From Candidatus Martarchaeota archaeon (GTDB taxonomy: Archaea; Micrarchaeota; Micrarchaeia; Micrarchaeales; Micrarchaeaceae): a DNA stretch of 38,624 nucleotides. The notes under the pieces are model-generated. The model saw only the letters and a program-made list of their open reading frames with translations. It ran no database searches and was not told the origin of the DNA. The position numbers and the translations under genes are program-made. Positions 1 through 8,518 of the stretch are shown in pieces. The DNA lies in assembly GCA_023473395.1 (NCBI GenBank), contig JAMCYO010000032.1, positions 1 to 38,624 of the forward strand, read 5' to 3'. Position 1 is the stretch's first letter, and every line of letters begins with the position of its first letter.

Positions 1-1
1 G

Positions 2-349
2 GCAGGGGCCGATGCGATATTTGTAGAGGCCTTGGAGGCGAAGGAGGAATTCGCCGAATGCGCAAAAAAGATAAAAGCCCCGCTTCTGGCCAACATGACA
101 GAGTATGGAAAAAGCCCGCTTATGTCTGCTAAGGAACTGGAAGCCATAGGGTATAAGATCGTCATATTTCCGTTGACGGCATTCAGGGCGTCGTTAAGAG
201 CTATTGAAGAGGTGTATAGGGATTTATACGCTGAAAAATCGCAGAGGAACATGCTCGGCCGCATAATGACGCGCGAAAGGTTTTATGAGACAATAGGCTA
301 TGACGAATACGAAAAAGAGGACAACGAAATATCAAGAAAAAGCGATTGA
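2..349 (+). CDS. prpB: PEP mutase/isocitrate lyase superfamily protein, C-terminal part (2-methylisocitrate lyase-like); truncated by window start
   Basis: Frame open from base 2 (AGADAIFVEALEAKEEF...); GADAIFVEA and PLLANMTEYGKSPLMSAKELEAIGYKIVIFPLTAFRA match the C-terminal half of methylisocitrate lyases. Confidence 0.75.
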   Translation, partial: AGADAIFVEALEAKEEFAECAKKIKAPLLANMTEYGKSPLMSAKELEAIGYKIVIFPLTAFRASLRAIEEVYRDLYAEKSQRNMLGRIMTRERFYETIGYDEYEKEDNEISRKSD

Positions 350-351
350 AA

Positions 352-1149
352 TTACTGGTTTGTTATAAACTTGTTTAGGTAATGGCTGAAGCTCTTCGTG
401 TTTTCATACATTGGGCAATGCTTGCTCTTTTTTATTATGACAAGCTTCGATCCCTTGAGTTTCTTGTTCAGGCCCCTCAATTCGCTTATGCTCCTGTTCT
501 TGTCGTGGACGCCAAATATTAGAAGGGTGCTACATCCTATCTCCTTGAGCCTGCCTTCGAGCCTTATCCTCATTATCGCCCTTAGCGTACCTATTACAGA
601 GCTCTTGCTCATTTTTAACCCTTCATGGGTAAACCTATCGAGCTCTTTTTTGCTTATGCTGTCGAAGAGGCTTGCAACTACCCGTATGACCAGGGATTTA
701 TAATCGCGGTTTGCTTCCTTTACCCACAATGGGACCAACCTTGAAGGCTTCTCCGCCGAATCCACTACAACAAGCTTATTAACAAAGCGCTTGTGCCTGA
801 TTGCCATATACATCGCCACTTGGCCACCCATAGAGTGGCCCACAACTATGGCATGCTTCAGACCCAGTTTCTTTGCAGCCCGGTAAACCTCATCGGCAAG
901 TGTTGGAAGGCCGTATCCATTTTCAGGCTTGCTTGAATTGCCGAAACCTTTAAGGTCAAAAGCAACAGCTCCGAATCCTTTAGGCAGTAGCTTGGCATAC
1001 CTTTCCAATATAAGTGACGAGCCGGCCCATCCGTGCAATAGCACAATAGACTCTGCACCCAAAGTGCCGTAGATGCGGCAATACAACTTTGTATTGCCGC
1101 CGATGTCCACGTATACGCCTTTCATTTCACATGTTGGAGATTTCCTCAA
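352..1149 (-). CDS. alpha/beta hydrolase fold protein
   Basis: 265 aa; IVLLHGWAGSS, nucleophile elbow VVGHSMGGQVA, late SKHCPM His region. Confidence 0.85.
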   Translation of the reverse strand: MRKSPTCEMKGVYVDIGGNTKLYCRIYGTLGAESIVLLHGWAGSSLILERYAKLLPKGFGAVAFDLKGFGNSSKPENGYGLPTLADEVYRAAKKLGLKHAIVVGHSMGGQVAMYMAIRHKRFVNKLVVVDSAEKPSRLVPLWVKEANRDYKSLVIRVVASLFDSISKKELDRFTHEGLKMSKSSVIGTLRAIMRIRLEGRLKEIGCSTLLIFGVHDKNRSISELRGLNKKLKGSKLVIIKKSKHCPMYENTKSFSHYLNKFITNQ

Positions 1150-2497
1150 GGTGCATCTTTGAGCTCTTCGGGCCTATCAGCAGTATGTCGGCTATTACTA
1201 TTGCTATCAGGATGAATATTCCTATGAAGGTAACCAACAGGCCATGGCTAATCACCAAAGCCACCATGAAAAGCGGCACCGTTGCTGAGGCAAGTGCGTT
1301 TATGGACTGGCCAAGGCCGGTTGCGCTTCCCCTGAGCTTTGTCGGAAATATCTCAGCCTGGTACTGGTGGAAGAAGTTGCTCATGTTCCAGAACGAGAAC
1401 TGTATGAAGAACCCTAAGGCCAACATCAGGTAAAGGTTCGAGGTCACAGCAAACAGCAATCCCAATATTCCTGCAATGAAGATGAACATCACTATTCCGA
1501 ACTTCCTTTCTATCCTGTCGATTATTGGTATGTTGAATATGCTTCCGATTACAAATCCAGAGAATATTACCATTGAGAACAGTATGGACGATGTTATTGT
1601 ATAACCTTTGTCCACGAAGAAAAGCGGTACCAAGACGTTGAATGTGAACGCTGCGCCGCTTTGGGCATATTGGAATATTATTATCATTAGTGTCCTAAGC
1701 CTGAGCTTTTTGGAGAACAAAGCGCCCCATCCGACCCTCTTGTTTGGCACTACTGGAGTAGTTTTGGTTATTGGAGGCAGTTTCCTAAGGTGGTTATATT
1801 TCATGACCCTCTTTTCTATTTCCTCGGTCTCCTCTTCCGCCTGTTTCTTCTTGCCCACGCCCTCAAGCCATCTTGGCGATTCGACGATCTTGCGCCTAAG
1901 TATCCACATTATTGCGGAACCTATTGCGACTATTATTAATGTGAGCCTCCAGCTGAGGTCAAGATTGAATCCGGACAACCCGTACATCACTAAAGCAGCA
2001 ACAGGTGCGCCAATGACTGCAATCGTATACACGAGCGCTAGCCTAGCCCCCCTGGAATTCTTTGGCATAACTTCGCTCACATAGGTATCGGCTATGCCCA
2101 ATTCAGGCCCTACGCCTATGCCTATTATAAACATGAATATTGAGACCAATATATAGTTTGGCATTATCGCAGCAAGAAGGCTTGCTATCGCGACAATACC
2201 GAGATTGACGAAATATATGAACCTTCTGCCTTTGGTGTCTGCCAATCTGCCAAGGGCTAACGTGCCAATCAACATTCCCAAATAGAATGATGTTGGTATT
2301 ATTAGCGTTCCGACGACCGCGCTCAACCCAAGCGCGTGTTCAACGAGAACGGCCAATGAACCCTGACCGAATATCATGAACAAAGCGAAAAATTCACCGC
2401 CTGCAATGAGAAGCAGAAACTTAAGATGGAACCTGCTGAAAGGCAATCTGTCTAGCCTATCCCCTACATTAGTTTCCTTTTTGGAATGCAACGCCAT
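1127..2497 (-). CDS. MFS transporter, sugar-porter-like
   Basis: 456 aa, about 12 hydrophobic segments; GRLADTKGRRFIY loop motif between TM2 and TM3; internal loop between halves. Confidence 0.85.
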   Translation of the reverse strand: MALHSKKETNVGDRLDRLPFSRFHLKFLLLIAGGEFFALFMIFGQGSLAVLVEHALGLSAVVGTLIIPTSFYLGMLIGTLALGRLADTKGRRFIYFVNLGIVAIASLLAAIMPNYILVSIFMFIIGIGVGPELGIADTYVSEVMPKNSRGARLALVYTIAVIGAPVAALVMYGLSGFNLDLSWRLTLIIVAIGSAIMWILRRKIVESPRWLEGVGKKKQAEEETEEIEKRVMKYNHLRKLPPITKTTPVVPNKRVGWGALFSKKLRLRTLMIIIFQYAQSGAAFTFNVLVPLFFVDKGYTITSSILFSMVIFSGFVIGSIFNIPIIDRIERKFGIVMFIFIAGILGLLFAVTSNLYLMLALGFFIQFSFWNMSNFFHQYQAEIFPTKLRGSATGLGQSINALASATVPLFMVALVISHGLLVTFIGIFILIAIVIADILLIGPKSSKMHLEEISNM

Positions 2498-2560
2498 TCA
2501 ACCACTTAAACTTAATTGTATCGGTTGATTTAAATACTTATCTAATCAAAAGCCAGGGAA

Positions 2561-2571
2561 AATTTAATATA
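2561..2571 (+). promoter_or_regulatory. putative TATA box for the secreted-protein gene
   Basis: AATTTAATATA about 27 nt upstream of ATG 2594, consistent with a leaderless or near-leaderless archaeal promoter. Confidence 0.35.
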
Positions 2572-2593
2572 CATAGCGAACAAAACCAATATT

Positions 2594-3601
2594 ATGCATG
2601 GAAAAGCAGCGCTTTTCGCAATAGTGATTTTTACTTTTGCCTTTGGAATTTCATACGCGTCTTATTATCCAAACGCAAACCTTACAGGCGGTTTTTACAA
2701 CGGCTCTGAGGTAGAGTATGTTTATACTGGCAATTATACCTGCTATCCCGCCTTGGCAACTTCGAATTCTAGCCTCGCCCAAGTGGCGAATTCGTATCCA
2801 TGCTATTCTGGGATTCAGACTGCACAATCGCAGGCACTCCCTGACTGGCAGATTATCCCAGCATATGCAGGCATAAGCATCTTTGGCAAAAACTCTTCAG
2901 GCGGAATGCCAAAGTACCGCAATGCAACAGTCTATGTAAACTGCGGCGCAGGAAACAGCACGTCAATGTGCGATTCCGATCCAGAATATGGATATTCGCC
3001 AGAGTTTGCTGCAATAGAAAGAACTTTGAACATTACAAGCTTTGAAGGAAAGCCTTTTGGCGTTATGCCCTTGCCTGCCCATTCGCACATAGTAAACAAC
3101 ACGTTTAACGGGGACCCAATACCTTGGTATGTAATTGATGTTTACGTTTTTGACCCGAATATAATGCCAAACGCAACAACTGGAAGATGTTCCCAGATTG
3201 TAAGCTCCAATGTTTCAGACCCTACCGCAAATTGCCTTACTTCCGCAAATGCCGTAGAACTTGCAGCAGGTACATACGACAACGCAACTGCAAACGCAAA
3301 CGCGGACAATCCGGTTTGGATTGCTTTAGGCAGCCCTAAAACCGAGGTTTACATACCAGGTTATGGGAATAACACGCGTTTTGGCTTGCCCAACACCAAT
3401 GTCGTAGTTCCGTTTGCAGTTAAAGCAGTAGATTTTTATTCTAATTCGTCGTTAGCCAAGAAAATAACCACTACGACCATAGTAACCAAACCCAAGATGG
3501 AAAATACATTTGGATACGGTGCTGCGTTAGTGATTGCAATCGCAATTGCGGTTGCTATTCTATACAAAATGCGTATAAGCAAGTATAAGCAAAAGCAGTG
3601 A
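2594..3601 (+). CDS. secreted protein with N-terminal signal and C-terminal TM anchor, unknown function
   Basis: 335 aa; hydrophobic N-terminus, many N-x-S/T sequons, several Cys, C-terminal TM followed by basic tail (KMRISKYKQKQ). Confidence 0.75.
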   Translation: MHGKAALFAIVIFTFAFGISYASYYPNANLTGGFYNGSEVEYVYTGNYTCYPALATSNSSLAQVANSYPCYSGIQTAQSQALPDWQIIPAYAGISIFGKNSSGGMPKYRNATVYVNCGAGNSTSMCDSDPEYGYSPEFAAIERTLNITSFEGKPFGVMPLPAHSHIVNNTFNGDPIPWYVIDVYVFDPNIMPNATTGRCSQIVSSNVSDPTANCLTSANAVELAAGTYDNATANANADNPVWIALGSPKTEVYIPGYGNNTRFGLPNTNVVVPFAVKAVDFYSNSSLAKKITTTTIVTKPKMENTFGYGAALVIAIAIAVAILYKMRISKYKQKQ

Positions 3602-3726
3602 CGTAGTGTTATTTCCAGCAGTATGGAAAAACCCATAGGAACCGTTAATGGATTTGCTGTAATCATTTTAAAGATTAAACTTTCTAATATTGATATTATA
3701 TGCTGTAAAGCTGCAAAGTAGATATT

Positions 3727-4251
3727 ATGCACGAATTTCCACCGCTCGAATCCATAAAGGTAAGGCGCAAAAGATTGGGATTGACACAGCAATTCGTTGC
3801 CAAGCATACTGGGATAAGCCAATCGTTGTTGGCGAAAATAGAAATGGGCAAGGTAAAACCCAATTATGAAATAGCCAAACGCATTTTTGAGAATCTGGAT
3901 GCAATGGAAAATTCAGATTCCAAGAAAGCGGTCGACGTTATGAACAAGAAGGTTATAATGCTCAAGCCTGAAGACACGGTTTCCAAAGCCGTGAATCTGG
4001 CGTTAAGGCATGGAATATCGCAATTTCCAGTGGAGCAAAACGGCAGCATTATTGGCACAATAACCACTTCTGACCTTTTAGATGCAGGCAAAAAAGACAA
4101 GATTGGAAAATACATATCGCCTGCCATGCCAACGGTAGGCAAAAGCATGCCGGCTTCGACAATAAGAATCATGTTGAAAAACAATGCTGCAGTGCTCGTA
4201 ATGGATTCCGGAAAGGTTATGGGAATCATAACCGCTGAAGAGCTTTTATGA
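3727..4251 (+). CDS. XRE-family HTH + tandem CBS domain transcriptional regulator
   Basis: 174 aa; RKRLGLTQQFVAKHTGISQSLLAKIEMGKVKPNYEIAKRI (HTH) followed by two CBS-like repeats (VIMLKPEDTVSKAVNLALRHGISQFPV / GKVMGIITAEELL). Confidence 0.85.
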   Translation: MHEFPPLESIKVRRKRLGLTQQFVAKHTGISQSLLAKIEMGKVKPNYEIAKRIFENLDAMENSDSKKAVDVMNKKVIMLKPEDTVSKAVNLALRHGISQFPVEQNGSIIGTITTSDLLDAGKKDKIGKYISPAMPTVGKSMPASTIRIMLKNNAAVLVMDSGKVMGIITAEELL

Positions 4252-4308
4252 GAGTGCTTTGCAGCAGGAAGGCCCTAGCTGCATAAAGGAATAAGCGCCT
4301 TCATTGGT

Positions 4309-4339
4309 CACGGCAGCCTGCCGAAAGGCCGCTGCCGTG
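4309..4339. other. perfect 9-bp inverted repeat with inner 3-bp stem and GAAA tetraloop (RNA hairpin candidate)
   Basis: CACGGCAGC-CT-GCC-GAAA-GGC-C-GCTGCCGTG in intergenic DNA. Confidence 0.55.
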
Positions 4340-4499
4340 CGCAACAATAAAGTTAAATCCACCCGAGGATAACGTTTCGTTTGCATGGTTGGCATTCGGT
4401 TAATGCATGCCACTGGCAAACGCAACAAGTAGATTATTCTTGAAATATTATATAATATACAACCCTTACAACGTCAATTGTCAAATGCCGTAGAAATTT

Positions 4500-5003
4500 T
4501 CACTGCTCTATGCCCCCACGCCTCAGGTACTTTCTTAAGGTATCTGCTTCGCTATCACTAAGGTTCACTATGTTCGAGCGTTCCAGATTATCAACCATCT
4601 CCTTGTCGGCTTTTGCGAGCGTGTCCATTAGCCTGCTTATCTGTTTTATGTCCCCAAGATGCTCGGGCTTTTCCGATTCGCCGTCAAGATACTCGAGCAA
4701 CTGCTCTATGTCATTATGCCTTAGGGCCCTAAAGCTTTTGTTTTCCAAGAATGGGCCAACGGCCTTGCAGAACTTATCGACATCGCCCTTGGCTATGTCT
4801 GTATAAAGTACGTATATGTCGTCGTATTGTGTAATACGAGGATCGTCATTTATAATTGCATCATAAAGCTTTTTTATGGTATCATTATGCTTCCCGCTAA
4901 CCAGTTTATATTTTAAAAAGTCCAAGTTATACCTTTCTATTTCGCTAAGCATCTCTTTTATGGTTACTTTTACGTTACTTCCTTTTTTTACCATGAAAAC
5001 CAC
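4500..5003 (-). CDS. hypothetical protein, predicted helical
   Basis: 167 aa ORF (start codon at 5003) with no recognisable domain; AT-rich intergenic DNA upstream; ordinary amino-acid composition. Confidence 0.6.
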   Translation of the reverse strand: MVFMVKKGSNVKVTIKEMLSEIERYNLDFLKYKLVSGKHNDTIKKLYDAIINDDPRITQYDDIYVLYTDIAKGDVDKFCKAVGPFLENKSFRALRHNDIEQLLEYLDGESEKPEHLGDIKQISRLMDTLAKADKEMVDNLERSNIVNLSDSEADTLRKYLRRGGIEQ

Positions 5004-5110
5004 AAATAGTTATTGCGCTTTTCCATATATTTATTATTTTCCGTAGCTGAAGCTCGGGTAAAAAACAAACCTATTTATATTATATAAAACGCTTTTCTAA
5101 GGTGCGCATA

Positions 5111-6346
5111 ATGGTGCCTTGGATGACCACAAAAAGAGTAGATATGGCTGACTATAAGATGAAAGCTTCTACTTTAAGCAAAATAAAGGAAATAGGCCTT
5201 GTAAATTACTTTGACGAAAAGTGGGAAGGAGAATTAAGATTCAACAGCTACAGGGAAGTATCAGACTTTGTAATCGAAACGGCATTGAATGGGGATGACA
5301 GCCTGTTCCATGATGCGGTTATGGCTGCCAAGGCGATAATTTACGAAAGTAAAGGCAACCCAGAAGCAAGGCATGTCAAATCAACGGCTGGAAAGCTTGC
5401 AGCGGAATACGGGAACTGGAGGGGTATGGCATTTGGCCTTTCGGTAATATCCGAAAGCTTTTCGCACGAAGAAAAATCTGAATACTCCGAATACTCTAAA
5501 CATGTGCTCCTGAATTTTGGAGCAATTGGCGAATTCAGAGATGTTATAAGGGACTCCGCAGTCGCAATAGTATTTGAAACAGGGAATTCGCATGACAGGC
5601 AGGAATACAGCCAGTTTTTGCTCTCGTCATCGGAAATGACAAAATACAACGCCTTGGATATGCTTAACCCTAGGTTTCCAAGCGACGCGCTTACCTTAAT
5701 GGAGTTATGCGGCGATGAAAGCGCATTTGTCAGAAGTTCTGCTTCTTCAATGCTCCTGAATTGGATACCGAAGATGGGGAGAAAGCCGCTCGATGCTATT
5801 TCGGACAAACTTTTGGAGCTGTTCAAAGAACAGGAATTGAGCAGAAAGGATAGCAAACCCCACACCAGCCTTACTAGTATAGAAAAGTCGGTCCTGGCAA
5901 TGGCTTTATACGCATCCGACGAGGCACTTTCAGGGTATTCGGAGCTGCCAGTTATGTTAATGCATGAACGGGACAAGGATGCACAGGCTTTGGGCTATTT
6001 GCTACTTTCAAGGTTAGAGGCGAGAAATCCTAAAGGTTTAGATGGGCTTGCAGCCGTGCCAATGCTTGATTTTGATGTTTATTGCTCCGCACAAAGACTG
6101 GAATGCGAAAGTTTAGGCATGCCTTTCAGCCTGACTGACGCGTACAAAAATTATATAGAAGGCATTAGGGCGTACTATTCTGCGGGTTATATTAGCGAAC
6201 CCGAATACCAAAAAGCCCTAGATCTCGAAAAAGAAGTGGTTAGCAAAGAAAAAAACGCGATGGAGAATGCGAGGATGATATTGGGATTGTTTATGCGTGG
6301 CGATAATAAGAACTACAAAAGCGATTTTCATGAAAACGAAAAATAA
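5111..6346 (+). CDS. hypothetical helical-repeat (HEAT-like) protein
   Basis: ATG 5111 preceded by GGTG (5101-5104); about 411 aa; segment DESAFVRSSASSMLLNWIPKMG resembles HEAT-type repeats. Confidence 0.65.
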   Translation: MVPWMTTKRVDMADYKMKASTLSKIKEIGLVNYFDEKWEGELRFNSYREVSDFVIETALNGDDSLFHDAVMAAKAIIYESKGNPEARHVKSTAGKLAAEYGNWRGMAFGLSVISESFSHEEKSEYSEYSKHVLLNFGAIGEFRDVIRDSAVAIVFETGNSHDRQEYSQFLLSSSEMTKYNALDMLNPRFPSDALTLMELCGDESAFVRSSASSMLLNWIPKMGRKPLDAISDKLLELFKEQELSRKDSKPHTSLTSIEKSVLAMALYASDEALSGYSELPVMLMHERDKDAQALGYLLLSRLEARNPKGLDGLAAVPMLDFDVYCSAQRLECESLGMPFSLTDAYKNYIEGIRAYYSAGYISEPEYQKALDLEKEVVSKEKNAMENARMILGLFMRGDNKNYKSDFHENEK

Positions 6347-6893
6347 TGATGCTGCTACAGTGCAGTTACGCAGGGAATATATATCCGGGTTTGAAGACCA
6401 TGAAAGGGCTATTGAAGTTGCGGATGCAATATTCAAGAATTCCATAAGGGTTGTTGGGGAGTTTAAGGAAAAAGCGACCAAGATTGCAAGCAATAAAAAA
6501 GACCCGGTAAGGGCATACTGGTCGATACTTAGGCTAGAGGCACAGGCGTATAAAAAGGCGAACAGCTCAAACTTCAAGCTGCTTGAAAAAAGCAATGTTA
6601 TGCCGCATTCGGAACTGAGGCATTTGCTTTTTTCCAGCATGGAGTACAAGGCATCTATGCTTAACGACAGGCTTTACCTGATGCATGAAGTGGACTTCCA
6701 GGCAAGATTTAATGCGATTAAGTCCATTTCCGATTCCGCGCGCAAAATGAACGAGAAACTTTTGGAAACTGTTTCTGGGCATGCACACGAAAGCGGTTAC
6801 GCGCAGGCCATAGCATCGGAATACGAGTATAGAGAGCTTATCAAGGGAATAGATTCAATCAAGGGTGACTTGATTTCCAGGATTAGGCGTTAA
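6330..6893 (+). CDS. hypothetical protein, predicted helical
   Basis: Overlaps the end of the preceding gene; ATG at 6330 (upstream GTG at 6297 also possible). Confidence 0.6.
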   Translation: MKTKNNDAATVQLRREYISGFEDHERAIEVADAIFKNSIRVVGEFKEKATKIASNKKDPVRAYWSILRLEAQAYKKANSSNFKLLEKSNVMPHSELRHLLFSSMEYKASMLNDRLYLMHEVDFQARFNAIKSISDSARKMNEKLLETVSGHAHESGYAQAIASEYEYRELIKGIDSIKGDLISRIRR

Positions 6894-6917
6894 TGGCTGT
6901 AGCTGCGGGATTATAGG

Positions 6918-7688
6918 CTACTTATCGTTGTTTCTAACCATTTTGCCAATTATGAAATAGTGCAAGGCTAGCATGCGGTTCATGGCAATCTTTTCGCTTT
7001 CTATGTCCTCTTTTCCCAGTTCTTCCCTGGTAAGCAGGGCTATATTATGCCACTCGCCTTTCTTCGATCCTGTTGAAGCCTTGTAACAGGAGTTGACGAA
7101 TTCGTGGAAGCGCTTCCGTTCCATGAGCCCGTAATTGGAAATCAGGCTCGTATAAAGCTCTACCGGAAGCCTGTCGAGAGTTAATGGCTCTTCTACAATC
7201 CCCCCCTTCCTCTTTAGGATTTCCGGGATTATAAAAGTATTTGAGGCAATCATGTTGAGCAGCTCTATTGACTTGGATGCATACTTGGGATCTTCCATTA
7301 GCTTTTCTGCCAGTTTGAAATCCATATCGAGAAGGTTTTTGCTCTTGCCTTCTATACTGTACTTGCTGCCTATGTCATCGGATACGTCAACGGTTGCCAC
7401 AATGCCAACCAGGATGCTTGCAATATTCTTCTCCATTTTCTTTTTTACATTGGAATTAGCGCCGTAGGTTGCTATGATATCATTGCCTTTTTTCAAAAGC
7501 TTTTCAAGCCTAGGGTCGTTTATAAAATCGACCATGCTATTTTTGATTGTAGGGGTTTCGGAATAAAATTTAAGCAGACTGTTAATGTATCTCCCCGGCT
7601 TCTTAAAAATCAGGCCATAGCGTTCGCTGAGCTCTGCGAGCCTATTTTGGGGATAATCGGAATTGCGCGGCTCCTTATCCTTTTCCAT
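6918..7688 (-). CDS. hypothetical protein
   Basis: 256 aa ORF, charged/helical; convergent with the preceding gene. Confidence 0.65.
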   Translation of the reverse strand: MEKDKEPRNSDYPQNRLAELSERYGLIFKKPGRYINSLLKFYSETPTIKNSMVDFINDPRLEKLLKKGNDIIATYGANSNVKKKMEKNIASILVGIVATVDVSDDIGSKYSIEGKSKNLLDMDFKLAEKLMEDPKYASKSIELLNMIASNTFIIPEILKRKGGIVEEPLTLDRLPVELYTSLISNYGLMERKRFHEFVNSCYKASTGSKKGEWHNIALLTREELGKEDIESEKIAMNRMLALHYFIIGKMVRNNDK

Positions 7689-7784
7689 GATAGTAATTAT
7701 GTTTTAATAATATTTATGCATGCCGCATTATGGTTATATTCGTGTGAACATAGTAGAATTTACCTAAAAGGAATTTGCCGAAAA

Positions 7785-7802
7785 GGATTAATCAGTTAAT
7801 CC
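7785..7802. promoter_or_regulatory. perfect 7-bp inverted repeat GGATTAA-TCAG-TTAATCC upstream of metallo-hydrolase gene
   Basis: Direct reading; ends 21 nt before ATG 7824. Confidence 0.35.
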
Positions 7803-7823
7803 ACAAATAGCATATGTGATTGA

Positions 7824-8489
7824 ATGGTTGACTTCAAATGGTTGGGGCATGCGGCATGGCTGATAGACTTTGGAACCGTCAAGGTTGCCATAGACCCTTT
7901 TCTGGACAGCAATCCCTCTTCGTCGATGAAAAGCTCCGAAATCGAAGGGATAGGCTATGTCTTCGTAACGCATAACCACTTCGACCATATGGGAGACGCA
8001 GTAAAGATAGCGAATGCAAACAATGCTAAGCTTGTGGCGGTTTTCGAGACTGCCGAAGAAGCCAAGAAATCGGGGCTTAGGGAGGAGCTCGCCGTAGGCA
8101 TGAATGTCGGCACATATGCAAATCTTGGCAAGGTTGAGGCAGCGCTTACTTATGCGCTGCACAGCGGCAACGCCTCCGGAGTTGTAATAAGGTGCAATGG
8201 CACGGTGGTTTACCATGCTGGAGATACCGGGCTTTTTGGTGACATGAAGCTTATAGGCGAGATGTACAGGCCCGATGTTGCAATGCTGCCCATAGGAGGG
8301 TTTTTCACAATGGGGCCGAAGGAGGCTGCTACGGCTGCGGAGTGGCTCGGGGCAAAGGTTGTTTTGCCTATGCACTTCAACACGTTCCCAGCAATAAAAC
8401 AAAACCCTGAAGAGCTTAAGGAAATGCTTGAGGGCAAGGCGGAAGTGCCAATAATGAAGCCTGGAGACACGTATTCTTTTAACAAGTGA
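7824..8489 (+). CDS. UPF0173-like metal-dependent hydrolase (metallo-beta-lactamase fold)
   Basis: 221 aa; KWLGHAAWLI, FVTHNHFDHMGDAVKIA (HxHxDH), VYHAGDTGLFGDMKLIGEMYRPDVAMLPIGGFFTMGPKEAA, LPMHFNTFP. Confidence 0.9.
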   Translation: MVDFKWLGHAAWLIDFGTVKVAIDPFLDSNPSSSMKSSEIEGIGYVFVTHNHFDHMGDAVKIANANNAKLVAVFETAEEAKKSGLREELAVGMNVGTYANLGKVEAALTYALHSGNASGVVIRCNGTVVYHAGDTGLFGDMKLIGEMYRPDVAMLPIGGFFTMGPKEAATAAEWLGAKVVLPMHFNTFPAIKQNPEELKEMLEGKAEVPIMKPGDTYSFNK

Positions 8490-8518
8490 CAAGGCGGGAT
8501 TTGAAGGTTTGCAATCGC

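Noticed and set aside
2525-2549. TTGATT...AATCAA inverted repeat between MFS and secreted-protein genes
   Set aside because: Only 6 bp arms in AT-rich promoter DNA; expected by chance.
7788-8492. 234-aa minus-strand ORF
   Set aside because: Antisense to the clear metallo-beta-lactamase-fold gene; no plausible protein features.
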